Below are positions 43,653-52,962 of a DNA stretch of 64,000 nt, one piece after another. Origin of the DNA: Pirellulaceae bacterium (GTDB lineage: Bacteria > Planctomycetota > Planctomycetia > Pirellulales > Pirellulaceae); contig JAGYIQ010000009.1 of NCBI GenBank assembly GCA_018402565.1, positions 120,533 through 184,532 on the forward strand, given 5' to 3'. Position numbers and translations under genes: made by a program. Within the stretch, counting starts at the first letter, position 1; every line of letters starts with the position of its first letter. The notes under the pieces were generated by a model, which made no database searches, was not told the DNA's origin, and saw only the letters and a program-made list of their open reading frames with translations.

Positions 43653-45632
43653 ATGAGTCTGCGAGCGCTTTGGCGGTGGACCGGTCGGTGGCAATTTTGC
43701 CCCGTATTTCTAATGGTCTTGCCGCTGTTTGGCGGCATGCTTGCCGCGGCCAACGCGGCGCTGTATCCGTCGAATGCCCTCCGTTCAGATACCGGGTCCC
43801 AAGCTGCGGAGGGTGCCTCGACTCCCGGCCGGTTGGCCGCGTTTTTTCCTGGCGATACGCTGTTGTATGCCGAACTGCCAGCCCCCGAGCGGTTGGTGCA
43901 GAAATGGTTGCAGCACCCGACCGTGGCCCACGCTTTGGAATTGGACGCCGTCAAACCCAACCTCCGCAGCCCGGAGTTCCTGGCGTTTAAAACCGGCGTA
44001 ACCTTGGTCGAAGCCAGTCTCGGCGGGACCTGGCCAGAGTTGATCGCTGATCTGGGTGGGGGCGGAATCGCGGCGGCGGCATTGCCCGGCGAAAATCGCT
44101 TTGTTGTCATTCTCCAAGCACGCGATGAGGCTCGGCTGAAGAAAGCGGCCGAATCATTGCTCAATCTCACTGCCCTGCAGGCTCGGAACGAGGGTCGCGA
44201 TCAACCCTGGCGGATCGAGTCGCGTGGCGCGGCCAAAATCGCCATCTTCGACGGTTTTGCCATGGTTCGCAGCGGCGTCCGCTTGATTTTGGCGACTCGC
44301 ATCGAGGACGCCGAAGCGGTCGTCCAGCGATTGGAGCGACCGGAAGCGGCCGCCAGCCTGGCGACCAACCCGACCTTCCAAGTTGCGGGCCCAAACATCC
44401 ACAGCGACCAGGCCGATGCCGAAGCGTTCCTCTGGGTGAACTTGGAACAGATCCGCGCCGCGGGACTGGCGCCGGCCCTCAACCAAGCGGTGTCTGACAA
44501 TCCGTTCGCCGAGTTGCTGTTCGGCGGGTGGCTGGTGGCCCTCGGTTCCAACCCCTCCGCCAGCCTGGCGTTGCACCTGGACGACGCGCACCTACGGATC
44601 GAGGCCATAACGGACTACCGACCGGAAATGGCCGCGGGACCGCGGGACTACTGGTTCGGTGCCGCAGGTTCCGGCCAAGCCCCGCGATGGATCGCGCCCG
44701 ACTCGATTGACGGGACGACGGTCATGCAGCTTTCAGCCTACCGCGATCTGGGCCAGTGGTGGCTGAACAAAGAGTCGTTGTTTATCGATTCGGTGATCGC
44801 GGATCTGGTCCAAGCCGACTCGCAGCTATCCACCGTCTTTGGGGGCTTGGATTTTGGCGGCGAGGTCTTGGGGGCCTTTGAACCCGGCGTGCAGATCCTG
44901 GTCAGCGGCCGCCCCGGGAGCAATTTGGACCCCGCGGCGGAACCGACGGCCGGCAGCCTGCAGATCCCTGGATTCGCCATCATCGGCCAGTTGCGTGAAC
45001 CGCGGCAGACGACTCGGCGATTTAAGGTCGCATTTCAAAGTGTGATGGGTTTCGTCAACTTGGGTTTGGCTCAAGCGGGTCTGCCGCAATACGATGTGGA
45101 CACCCGAACCACCGAACAGGGCTGCGAGTGTGTGTCGCGGATTTGGGTCGAGGAAGAAGCGGATGTGCAGTCGCCCGTCTACAGTTTCTCGCCCTCGCTC
45201 CTGATCAACAACGGCCGCTTGGTCTTGGGCAGCGACGCGGCCTGGGTCCAAGCCTTGGCCGACACACCGCTGCCCGCGGCTGCCGCTGGCGACTTGAACG
45301 CCGCCACCGCTGACAATACCACCTTGCCGGCAGTGGCGGGTGGTGGGGCCGCACCAGCGACGATATTGAACACGCATCTGGATTTGGATTGGCAGATTGT
45401 CGTCCAATTACTGAAAATGAATCGGGAGACGCTGGTCGCGCAAAATATGATCGAAAACGGCAACAGTCGCCTGGATGCCGGCCGAGACATCGACAACCTG
45501 CTCCAGGCCCTGGAGCTGGCCTCCCGCTTCGACTTCCGACTGGAGACCACCGATAATCACATGCGAATGGTCGGTCGGATCGATTGGGCGACAACCGCTC
45601 CGACGGTCATCACAGGGGAGGACCAGCCATGA
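43653..45632 (+). CDS. Large exported protein, DUF3352-like
   Basis: A 659-residue protein. I choose the ATG at 43653, with GGGAGAATG just upstream; an ATG 15 bp before is also possible. Signal peptide: CPVFLMVLPLFGGMLAAANA. The mature part begins RLAAFFPGDTLLYAELPAPERL, and internal stretches (FVVILQARDEARLKKAAESL; GVRLILATRIEDAEAVVQRLE) resemble DUF3352-type proteins seen next to DUF1800/DUF1501 genes in planctomycetes. No catalytic motif is visible. The last 4 bp overlap the DUF1800 gene (ATGA), so it is the first gene of an operon. Confidence 0.75.
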   Translation: MSLRALWRWTGRWQFCPVFLMVLPLFGGMLAAANAALYPSNALRSDTGSQAAEGASTPGRLAAFFPGDTLLYAELPAPERLVQKWLQHPTVAHALELDAVKPNLRSPEFLAFKTGVTLVEASLGGTWPELIADLGGGGIAAAALPGENRFVVILQARDEARLKKAAESLLNLTALQARNEGRDQPWRIESRGAAKIAIFDGFAMVRSGVRLILATRIEDAEAVVQRLERPEAAASLATNPTFQVAGPNIHSDQADAEAFLWVNLEQIRAAGLAPALNQAVSDNPFAELLFGGWLVALGSNPSASLALHLDDAHLRIEAITDYRPEMAAGPRDYWFGAAGSGQAPRWIAPDSIDGTTVMQLSAYRDLGQWWLNKESLFIDSVIADLVQADSQLSTVFGGLDFGGEVLGAFEPGVQILVSGRPGSNLDPAAEPTAGSLQIPGFAIIGQLREPRQTTRRFKVAFQSVMGFVNLGLAQAGLPQYDVDTRTTEQGCECVSRIWVEEEADVQSPVYSFSPSLLINNGRLVLGSDAAWVQALADTPLPAAAAGDLNAATADNTTLPAVAGGGAAPATILNTHLDLDWQIVVQLLKMNRETLVAQNMIENGNSRLDAGRDIDNLLQALELASRFDFRLETTDNHMRMVGRIDWATTAPTVITGEDQP

Positions 45633-47005
45633 GACCTGCTACCGAACCCGCTTGGTTTGACCGCTGGCAGCCTGCCGAGGCCTGGGCCGCTTGGCGCCCC
45701 ACGGCCACAGATCCTTGGGATTTTGCCCAGGCCGCCCACTTGCACCGACGAGCGGGCTTTGCGGCCAATTGGGAGTCGCTCGAGCGTGACGTCGCGCGTT
45801 CGCCAGAGTCGGTGATCGCAGATTTCCTGCCACGAGAACTGACGGGCGACGAGCAGCAGAACCTGCAAGCCGAGCAAAGCACCGGCCAAATCCTGGCCGT
45901 GGCCGGAGAGGCCCGGCGCTTGTCCGCCTGGTGGCTGCTGCAGATGGTCCACTCGCCGCACGCGGCAACGGAGCGTCTGACACTGTTCTGGCATGGGCAC
46001 TTTGCCACCAGCGCCGACAAGGTCCCCGAAGCCAATCTGATGTGGCGGCAGTACCTGAGCCTGCGACGACTGGCGTGGGGGCCCTTTCGAGACTTGGTCC
46101 AAGAGATCGCGCGGGACCCCGCCATGCTGATCTATCTGGATGCCCGCGACAGCCGCAAGGCCAAGCCGAATGAGAACTTCGCCCGGGAAGTCCTGGAGTT
46201 ATTCTGCCTGGGAACCGGAAACTATACGGAACAAGACATTCGCGAATTGGCTCGCGCCTTTACGGGTGGCGGCATTCGCAACGGCCGATTCCACGACAAC
46301 CGCTACCAATTCGACGACGGGGAAAAAGTCTTCCTGGAGTACCGCGGGCCAGCCAATCGGGCGGAAGCCATCGACGCGATCGTGCGGCATGACGCCTGTG
46401 CCAAGTTTTTGGTCTGGAAATTGGTGCGAAACTATGTCGCGGACGACATCCCCCGCGACCACCCGTTGATTGAACACCTGGCCACTCGGTACCGACAAGA
46501 CGACCTCCGGACCGCCGACCTGCTGCGGCAGATTTGGTCCAGTCGCCTGTTTTTTGATCGCGATTGTCGCGGGGCACGGATCGAGAGCCCGGTCGAGATG
46601 GGCGTGGGCCTGCTGCGATCACTGGGACTGAGCTTCCCGATGGAGGTCCTGGCCGATGCGCTGCGGGAGTTGGGGCAACTGCCCCTGTTTCCGCCCTCGG
46701 TCAAGGGCTGGGACGGCGGCAACCAATGGATCGACGTCCGCACCGCCATCTTGCGCTCGAATCTGGTTCACCGTATGATCCAGGATGGGCGTTTCGCGGG
46801 CGAGCCACACTTGCCCAGCTGGTCGCGGAAGGACTGGCCGGCCATTGTCAAAGAATTGGTGCAATTGACCTGTCCGCAACCGATCTCGGAACAGCTACAC
46901 CAGGGCTTGGTCCAGATCGCACGGGACACGGACGGCAACGACCAACAACGCTTGGCCGTTGTCATGGGCAGTTTGGCCACGTTACCTGAATTTTTGGTCG
47001 CTTGA
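45629..47005 (+). CDS. DUF1800 family protein
   Basis: A 458-residue protein. Family motifs: HLHRRAGFAANWESL near the start, LTLFWHGHFATSADKV, NENFAREVLELFCLGTGNYTE, DIRELARAFTGGGI, VWKLVRNYVADD, VKGWDGGNQWIDVRTAILR. No signal peptide is visible. DUF1800 proteins are typically encoded right before a DUF1501 gene, as here, and the pair is proposed to process polymers or sulfated/phosphorylated substrates, without proof. It overlaps the gene upstream by 4 bp and ends 32 bp before the DUF1501 gene. Confidence 0.92.
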   Translation: MRPATEPAWFDRWQPAEAWAAWRPTATDPWDFAQAAHLHRRAGFAANWESLERDVARSPESVIADFLPRELTGDEQQNLQAEQSTGQILAVAGEARRLSAWWLLQMVHSPHAATERLTLFWHGHFATSADKVPEANLMWRQYLSLRRLAWGPFRDLVQEIARDPAMLIYLDARDSRKAKPNENFAREVLELFCLGTGNYTEQDIRELARAFTGGGIRNGRFHDNRYQFDDGEKVFLEYRGPANRAEAIDAIVRHDACAKFLVWKLVRNYVADDIPRDHPLIEHLATRYRQDDLRTADLLRQIWSSRLFFDRDCRGARIESPVEMGVGLLRSLGLSFPMEVLADALRELGQLPLFPPSVKGWDGGNQWIDVRTAILRSNLVHRMIQDGRFAGEPHLPSWSRKDWPAIVKELVQLTCPQPISEQLHQGLVQIARDTDGNDQQRLAVVMGSLATLPEFLVA

Positions 47006-47037
47006 TACCCACAACGCCAAAGAACCGGAGAAACACG

Positions 47038-48273
47038 ATGAATTCGTTTTCACGCCGCCAGTTTATCGCCGCGACAGGGGCCGCCACGGCGCTTAGTCTG
47101 TCGGGCCCGCTGCCGCAAGTTTTCGCTCGGACCGCCGCTTCGATCGCCGACACTCAAGCCGCTCAACGGCCCGACAGGATCCTGGTTGTCCTTCAACTCA
47201 GTGGCGGCAACGACTCGCTGAACACATTGATCCCCTACGGCGACGATGGCTATTACCAGAATCGCTTTGCCTTGGCGATCGGTCGCGATCAAGTTGTGCC
47301 CTTGGGGGATTATTGCGGACTGCACCCGCAACTGCGGCCGCTGCTCCCCAGTCTGGAGGAGGGCAGGGCGGCGTTCATCCAGGGCGTGGGCTATCCCCAA
47401 CCCAACCGATCGCACTTCGAATCGATGGATCTGTGGCACACCGCTCACCAGCTCCATTACAAATCATTGCGCGGTTGGCTGGGCGCCGCCGCGGATCGTC
47501 TGCCGGACAATACCTTTGCACCGATGTTGCAGATTGGCAACGATCCGATTCCCGACTCATTGCTGGGACAGAAAGTCTTGCCGGCAACGTTGGTGGATAC
47601 GCAAAATTTTCGGCGGACGATCGACCAGTTTTCGGCCGTCTCCCAGCTGCGTGGGCTGGATAAGGGCGAACCGCGTAGCAACCCATTGTTATCGCGCTTG
47701 CAACAGACCAACGATACCGCGGATCAGTTATCCGAGCGACTACGCGCCGCGTCATTGGCGGCTCCCCGCTCTACCGCCTGGCCGACCACGGGCTTGGCGC
47801 AGAAGTTCAAGCAAGTGGCCGACTTGATCGCGGCCGATCTGCCCACGCGAATTTACCACGTGACCTTGCATGGGTTTGACACCCACTCCAATCAAGAACC
47901 CGCCCACGGAACCCTGCTGGCCGAGTGGTCGGGAGCCGTGGCCGCCTTTTTGGCGGACTTGGAGGAGCAGGGCCAGGCCGACCGGGTTTTGGTGTTCACG
48001 TTCTCCGAGTTCGGCCGACGCCTGCGTGAAAACGCCAGCCGCGGCACGGACCACGGAGCAGCCGGTGTGGTCCAAGTCGCTGGTCCCAAGTTCCTTAACC
48101 CGTTGCTGGGCCAGTACCCATCGCTGAGCGACCTGGATGAAGGCGACCTCAAGCATTCGATCGACTACCGCAGTGTTTACGCCAGCCTTCTGCGCGATTG
48201 GTTAGCGGTCGACCCCAGCGAGATTCTGGGCGAGTCCTTCGCACCGCTGCCGCTGTTCCAAAGCCAAAGCTAA
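47038..48273 (+). CDS. DUF1501 family Tat-exported protein, second copy
   Basis: A 411-residue protein. ATG at 47038 follows CCGGAGAAACACG. Signal FSRRQFIAATGAATALSLSG. Core motifs: VVLQLSGGNDSLNTLIPYGD, GVGYPQPNRSHFESMDLWHT, DTHSNQEPAHGTLLAEWSG and TFSEFGRRLRENASRGTDHG. This version (LSGGNDSLN) belongs to the branch that pairs with DUF1800, unlike the one at 35302 (WMGGGPST) that pairs with DUF1549/DUF1553. Confidence 0.94.
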   Translation: MNSFSRRQFIAATGAATALSLSGPLPQVFARTAASIADTQAAQRPDRILVVLQLSGGNDSLNTLIPYGDDGYYQNRFALAIGRDQVVPLGDYCGLHPQLRPLLPSLEEGRAAFIQGVGYPQPNRSHFESMDLWHTAHQLHYKSLRGWLGAAADRLPDNTFAPMLQIGNDPIPDSLLGQKVLPATLVDTQNFRRTIDQFSAVSQLRGLDKGEPRSNPLLSRLQQTNDTADQLSERLRAASLAAPRSTAWPTTGLAQKFKQVADLIAADLPTRIYHVTLHGFDTHSNQEPAHGTLLAEWSGAVAAFLADLEEQGQADRVLVFTFSEFGRRLRENASRGTDHGAAGVVQVAGPKFLNPLLGQYPSLSDLDEGDLKHSIDYRSVYASLLRDWLAVDPSEILGESFAPLPLFQSQS

Positions 48274-48314
48274 CACCCCACAAACACCCATCACCCACGA
48301 GAGATTCCTGCTCC

Positions 48315-49025
48315 ATGTCCAACGGCTCGGCCTCTACCGGCGGTTTGTTCTCCCAACAGGTTTGGCAACAGAATCAAGCGTTGATCACAGCGATTCGTGA
48401 CATGCCGTACAACCGAGAACTGGCGGCGGGAACTCTCCCTTCCTCGGCATTCCAGCATTACATCGTGCAGGACAGTCTGTACTTGCGGCGCTACAGCCGA
48501 GCCTTGGCGGTCTGTGCAGCCAAAGCCACCGACGATGAAGCGGCAGATTTTTTTGCCAACTCGGCTCGAGTGGCCATCGCGGTGGAGAAGTCCATGCATG
48601 CCGGATTTCTCCACCAGTTTGGCCTGAGCGAAAAGATATTGGATTCAGCGAAAATGTCACCGGTCTGCCAGGCCTACACCGACTTCCTGGTCGCCGCCTG
48701 CTACGAACGTTCTTACGCCGTGGCAGTCGCGGCGATTTTGCCTTGTTTTTGGGTCTATGAACACGTGGGTCGCGAAATCGCTCGGGTCGTCATCGCACCC
48801 AACCCGTACCAAGCTTGGATCGACACCTACAGCGACGAAGGTTTTGCGGCCGCCGTTCGCCAAGCGATCGGATTCTTGGACGCCGCCGCAGCCTCCGCGG
48901 GAGACGAGGAACGACAACACATGGCCGAGGTCTTCGAACTGTCGACCTTGTACGAATACCAGTTCTGGGACAGCGCTTACCAGGGAAACGATTGGCCGAA
49001 GTTTGACGCGATCAGCGAACGCTGA
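48315..49025 (+). CDS. tenA: TenA family protein (thiaminase II/aminopyrimidine aminohydrolase-like)
   Basis: A 236-residue all-helical protein. In TenA the enzyme hydrolyses 4-amino-5-aminomethyl-2-methylpyrimidine for thiamine salvage. Seen: NRELAAGTLPSSAFQHYIVQD with a TenA-type helix, ILPCFWVYEHVG with the catalytic-type Cys, and YEYQFWDSAYQG with the C-terminal Glu. The start is an ATG at 48315 (the frame is open upstream into the DUF1501 gene). It follows the DUF1501 gene by 41 bp on the same strand, so it may be its operon partner, though no other thiamine gene is near. Confidence 0.9.
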   Translation: MSNGSASTGGLFSQQVWQQNQALITAIRDMPYNRELAAGTLPSSAFQHYIVQDSLYLRRYSRALAVCAAKATDDEAADFFANSARVAIAVEKSMHAGFLHQFGLSEKILDSAKMSPVCQAYTDFLVAACYERSYAVAVAAILPCFWVYEHVGREIARVVIAPNPYQAWIDTYSDEGFAAAVRQAIGFLDAAAASAGDEERQHMAEVFELSTLYEYQFWDSAYQGNDWPKFDAISER

Positions 49026-49035
49026 GTAATCAAAC

Positions 49036-49180
49036 ATAACCGTTCACGGTGTTTCGCCACGAACGGTTTATGATAATGGCTACCGTAATCGTTCTCAGCC
49101 TTTGGCGGTACTTGTACTCGAATTAAACAAGTCGAGTACGAGTACCATCCCGATTCATCGGGATTGAGTACGAGTACGCC
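49036..49180. repeat. Hairpin cluster with GTAACCGTTCACG-like and GAGTAC-rich arms
   Basis: ATAACCGTTC and GAACGGTTTAT form a stem directly after tenA. Further on GTACTTGTACTCG (49108) pairs with CGAGTACGAGTAC (49133) with one mismatch, and ATCCCGAT/ATCGGGAT forms an 8-bp stem. None is followed by a T tract; the first might still help terminate the operon. Confidence 0.7.
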
Positions 49181-49184
49181 CCGT

Positions 49185-50114
49185 CTATTCCGCATCCGCC
49201 GAAGCCAAGCTTACTGTCCGCGAGTGCCGATAGGCGGCTTCGATCGTCTGAAAGTGGATATCGACGATGTCATCGATGTCGGGCGCGTATCCGCCCGCCA
49301 TACAAATGGCGATTGGCACTTGCCGCTTTCGGCACCATTCGAGGACCATTTCGTCGCGAGCCAGCAGGCCGACTTTGCTGACTGCCAACTTGCCCAATCG
49401 ATCGCCGGCCCAAGTGTCGGCCCCCGCCAAGTAAAACACAAAATCGGCTGGAAACTTTCCTGCGATCTGGGTCAACGCCCCATCCAAGGCCGCCAAGTAG
49501 TCATCATCCCCCGTCCCGTCTGGCAAGGCTACATCCAGGTCGCTGGCAGTCTTGCGAAATGGAAAATTATTATCCCCGTGCATCGAAAATGAAAATAAGG
49601 TGGAATCATCCGTCGTCACGGCGGCGGTACCATTCCCTTGGTGCACATCCAAATCCACAAACAGGACTGTTCGGGCTTGCCCCTCGTGCTGCAAGGCTCG
49701 AGCAGCCACCGCTACATCATTAAACACACAGTAACCGCTGCCCGCATCCGGCATGGCATGATGGGTGCCACCCGCCATGTTGACTGCCACCCCGTCCCGC
49801 TTGGCCGCCCGAGCCGCCGCGATACTGGCGCCCGTGCTACGACGGCAGCGTTCGACCATTTTCTCCGACCAGGGAAACCCGATCCGACGCTGCTCCAGGT
49901 CGGACAACTCGCCCGAAAAGACGCGCTGCAGGTACGTCTCTTCATGCACCCGCAACAACTCGTCCCAGGTGGCAGCCGGCGGAAGTTCCAATTGGCAGTC
50001 CGAGGCCCACGCCGCACCGAGGACCCGCTGGCGCAGTCGCCCGTACTTGGCCATCGGAAAACGGTGGCTCGCTGGCAGCGGCAGTTCGAAGGTATCCGAG
50101 TAAAACAGTTTCAT
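49185..50114 (-). CDS. Histone deacetylase family protein (class IV-like)
   Basis: A 309-residue zinc deacetylase of the HDAC/acetylpolyamine amidohydrolase superfamily. Active-site motifs: GGTHHAMPDAGSGYCVFNDVAVA (the His-His dyad and Asp region), FVDLDVHQGNGTAAV (Asp and His zinc ligands), SMHGDNNFPF, YLAGADTWAGDRLG (third metal Asp) and MAGGYAPD (Gly-Gly-Tyr with the catalytic Tyr). The start MKLFYSDTFELPLPASHRFP is typical. Bacterial members act on acetylated lysine or polyamines; substrate here is unknown. It lies 12 bp after a membrane-protein gene on the same strand. Confidence 0.94.
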   Translation of the reverse strand: MKLFYSDTFELPLPASHRFPMAKYGRLRQRVLGAAWASDCQLELPPAATWDELLRVHEETYLQRVFSGELSDLEQRRIGFPWSEKMVERCRRSTGASIAAARAAKRDGVAVNMAGGTHHAMPDAGSGYCVFNDVAVAARALQHEGQARTVLFVDLDVHQGNGTAAVTTDDSTLFSFSMHGDNNFPFRKTASDLDVALPDGTGDDDYLAALDGALTQIAGKFPADFVFYLAGADTWAGDRLGKLAVSKVGLLARDEMVLEWCRKRQVPIAICMAGGYAPDIDDIVDIHFQTIEAAYRHSRTVSLASADAE

Positions 50115-50126
50115 GGGGCGAGGCCG

Positions 50127-51026
50127 CTAGGTCGAAGGGAAACCCCAATGCTCGTAGGACGAATTCTGCTGCAAAGCACGTCGTTGGGCCGGTTGGGCTC
50201 GGTAACCGCGATCCAGCAGCGTCTGCAACTGGGCCAAGCGGCTGAAGTTTCCACGCTGATGGCACCCGTTCTGCGGCGGCACCAACGGCACGCAGTAGTC
50301 CCAAACTTGCTCAGTCGGGATCAGAAAACGCTTGGCCGTCGGTGGTGGCTCACCGCTGACCGTGGAATTCGTTCCTCCGGATGTCTGTTGGCCATTGGGC
50401 AGTGTTGGCAAGCTTGCCGCCGCGTGGCCTGGACGCGACTCGGCTCGCCCCCCTCGTGTGGGTGCCGGTGGTACAAACGCCGACTTCTGACCCGACACCG
50501 ATCCAGGGCCCATAAGCGATGGAGGACCTGGTGCCGCCGTCGGTCCTGTGACGGGGACTGCATAAGGTCCAGAATCCAGACTCAGCGGTCTGGCGCCGGT
50601 GTCCAACTCATCCACCAGAAATGCGGGATGCCAGGCCAGGAGCCGATCGCCCTCGATACCGTAGACAAACAACCAACCCAGCGGCATCTCGCTGACCCGG
50701 TCGCGTGGCTCCCACAAGACCATACAATCGCGTTGCCCGCGCGCCACGGCCTCGGTCAACTCCGACAAGTGTTGCTGCGCCAGCGTCCGGGCTCGCCACA
50801 GATTCGGGTTGCTCGGCGTTAGGGCAATCAGATCCAAGTCGTAATACAGACGCAACCACGCCCAACCCTGGGCGGCTATCACCCAGCTGTTCAAGCCGAT
50901 CAAGCTGAACATCAGACGAATTTGCCAGGCGTAATTGCCCGTGTTGACCGCAATGCCCAACCCCAGCATCAACAGGCTCATCAAGATGGCGAACACCCCG
51001 AGCAACTGCCTGGCCGCTTTATCCAT
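50127..51026 (-). CDS. Hypothetical two-TM membrane protein
   Basis: A 299-residue protein that I do not recognise. Residues ~7-28 (LLGVFAILMSLLMLGLGIAV) and ~35-58 (IRLMFSLIGLNSWVIAAQGWAWL) are membrane helices. The following ~90 residues (DLDLIALTPSNPNLWRARTL... LFVYGIEGDRLLAWHPAFLV) look globular. A Pro/Gly/Ser-rich linker (about 155-230) and a basic tail end it. It lies between the methyltransferase (stop 51045) and the deacetylase gene on the same strand, with 18 and 12 bp gaps, so it is likely in the same transcript. Confidence 0.7.
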   Translation of the reverse strand: MDKAARQLLGVFAILMSLLMLGLGIAVNTGNYAWQIRLMFSLIGLNSWVIAAQGWAWLRLYYDLDLIALTPSNPNLWRARTLAQQHLSELTEAVARGQRDCMVLWEPRDRVSEMPLGWLFVYGIEGDRLLAWHPAFLVDELDTGARPLSLDSGPYAVPVTGPTAAPGPPSLMGPGSVSGQKSAFVPPAPTRGGRAESRPGHAAASLPTLPNGQQTSGGTNSTVSGEPPPTAKRFLIPTEQVWDYCVPLVPPQNGCHQRGNFSRLAQLQTLLDRGYRAQPAQRRALQQNSSYEHWGFPST

Positions 51027-51044
51027 CGGCTGACCCTCGCTCGG

Positions 51045-51806
51045 TTAGGCGACCGTCAAATAAGACATCGAGGTGGCGTAGGGAAAGCGTTGCAAGGAAC
51101 AATGGTTCAAGTTGACCTGTTCTAACAACGCGAGCGTCTCGCCCGGGAACAACTTCATATTCAACTCGTCGAACAGAATGATGCTGCCACGCGGCATCCG
51201 CGGCAATAACAGCTCCAAGGTGACCTTCGTGGGAGCGTAGAGATCAGCGTCCAAGTGCAGCAGCGATACCAGCAGATGCGGATTCTCCTCCAGGTACTTC
51301 GGCAGCGTGACCGTGACATCCCCCTTCACCAACTCGCATTTGGGGATGTGGTGCATCAACCGATTGACGTCGTACAACGCCAGGGCCTCGGCCACGTCGT
51401 CCTCGGGACGTTCACCCGCCGAGAAACCACCTTTGACCAAGTGCTCGCTGACCCCCGCTTGGTCTTTTTCGCTAATCGAGGGAAAACCTTCAAACGTGTC
51501 AAAACCAATGATCTTCCGCAGGTAGTTCACCGGCTCGTAGATACTGGACAGATGAGCCCACGTCAGCAGACTGGCGCCGCGATGCACGCCCACCTCCACA
51601 ATTGAGCCATGAATCGACAATTGTTTGAGAAACACTTCATTGCGAGCCAAGAACTTGGTCAACGATTGTCGCGAGACGTACTTGGTGAACGCCTCCAGTT
51701 TCTCGACGGGCGTACCGGGGCTTTGCTCCCAATAGGCACCCAAACGAGCCACATAATCTTGGTCGTTCTGGGATTGATGCGCCGATTCTCGAACCAATTT
51801 CATCAT
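51045..51806 (-). CDS. TylF/MycF-like SAM-dependent methyltransferase
   Basis: A 253-residue class I methyltransferase. IVEVGVHRGASLLTWAHLS is the SAM-binding loop, and GFDTFEGFPSISEKDQAG and LLHLDADLYAPTKVTLELLLPRM are typical of the TylF/MycF (macrocin O-methyltransferase) family, with metal-binding Asp residues in LHLDADLY. Family members methylate sugar hydroxyls. The neighbour upstream is a phytanoyl-CoA dioxygenase-like gene 27 bp away on the same strand, so the two may decorate a common small molecule or surface glycan (inference). Confidence 0.88.
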   Translation of the reverse strand: MMKLVRESAHQSQNDQDYVARLGAYWEQSPGTPVEKLEAFTKYVSRQSLTKFLARNEVFLKQLSIHGSIVEVGVHRGASLLTWAHLSSIYEPVNYLRKIIGFDTFEGFPSISEKDQAGVSEHLVKGGFSAGERPEDDVAEALALYDVNRLMHHIPKCELVKGDVTVTLPKYLEENPHLLVSLLHLDADLYAPTKVTLELLLPRMPRGSIILFDELNMKLFPGETLALLEQVNLNHCSLQRFPYATSMSYLTVA

Positions 51807-51833
51807 GCTTCTTTCGCCAGTAAAATCTAGGAA

Positions 51834-52670
51834 TCAGGCAACAGCAATGGGTTTCCGCGCCAGAGCCTGTCGGGCAGCGGTGAGTTCGGGGATCTTCCAA
51901 CCGGTCTCCCGGTAGGTACTATCCAACATATCGCGGTACCGCAGATTGATCACAAACCGCACGTCCGACGTCCGGTTCAACTGGGCGGCATGCGGCAACA
52001 AACTGTGAAAGAACAGGGCATCACCCGCGGCCAATTCGATTTGCTGCAGCGGATCGAAGGTCGCCACGATGTCTGGATCGATTGTATTCCACTTCGTCGG
52101 CACATCGTACTGGTGCGATTGGTGATCGAACAACCCCTCGCGATGGCGGCCCGGCGCCAGCAACAATCCCCCATTCTGCTGGTGCACCGGCTGCAATGGC
52201 AAGTACAAGGTGCACGTAGTTTCTGGGCCCGCATTGTAATAATAATCTTGATGCCACCGCCCCAAATGCCAACCATCTTCTGGCAAGCTCATCAAGACCA
52301 ACAGCCGTTGGTGCAGCAACACATGCGGAGACAAAATCGTCTGAATCACGCTCATGATCGACGCGTGGCTGGCGATCTGATGCAACAACGGCGTTTGCGC
52401 GATCGCCTCGTAGATCAGCCCCTGGCCGTCGGTGCGTTGAGCTTGAATTGCTTGCACCGCCCGACTGGCTCGCTCTGCCCATGTCCCCGCACTCGGCATG
52501 GCAACGTCCGACAACAACTGGGCGGTCATCACAATCGTCTCCAGCACCCGCTGGACTTCCTCCGACGGCAGGAGCTGGGGAATGATAAATCCGCCCGCCT
52601 CACGATAGGCTTCACGCAGCAAGTTCGGATCGGCGGCGACCGCGTCCAGCGTTAAGTTGGGAAGCATCAT
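51834..52670 (-). CDS. Phytanoyl-CoA dioxygenase-like (PhyH) protein
   Basis: A 278-residue non-heme iron/2-oxoglutarate oxygenase. Two adjacent ATGs (52670 and 52667) begin the protein MMLPNLTLDAVAADPNLLRE; upstream codons are not conserved-looking. The metal facial triad is seen as WHQDYYY (His-x-Asp) and PHAAQLNRTSDVRFVINLRY, in which the distal His and the 2-oxoglutarate Arg are placed as in the family. ETTCTLYLPLQPVHQQNGGL is the conserved core strand. PhyH-like enzymes hydroxylate varied small molecules. It heads a four-gene minus-strand run. Confidence 0.9.
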   Translation of the reverse strand: MMLPNLTLDAVAADPNLLREAYREAGGFIIPQLLPSEEVQRVLETIVMTAQLLSDVAMPSAGTWAERASRAVQAIQAQRTDGQGLIYEAIAQTPLLHQIASHASIMSVIQTILSPHVLLHQRLLVLMSLPEDGWHLGRWHQDYYYNAGPETTCTLYLPLQPVHQQNGGLLLAPGRHREGLFDHQSHQYDVPTKWNTIDPDIVATFDPLQQIELAAGDALFFHSLLPHAAQLNRTSDVRFVINLRYRDMLDSTYRETGWKIPELTAARQALARKPIAVA

Positions 52671-52962
52671 CGGTGGCTCGCAAGGGATGGCAGCAGACCC
52701 GCCGAACGGGCCCTGACGAGCCCTCTGGCCGGACCCAACGCCCGCGCGCAACACTCGCCTGGATCCAACATCGGCCGCCTCATCTCACGCCCGTCATCCC
52801 AACACCTGCAATCGGCACAGATTGCCTGAAGCGTAAAGTTCAACATTACTGAAAGGCAATGACCGACTTGGCAATCAGCCGGCGTGCATTAGCACCCGGT
52901 TATTGCAGGAACCGGACGCGAACGCGTTCCGGCTGATTGGGTCACCGTTCACACCCCACGGG

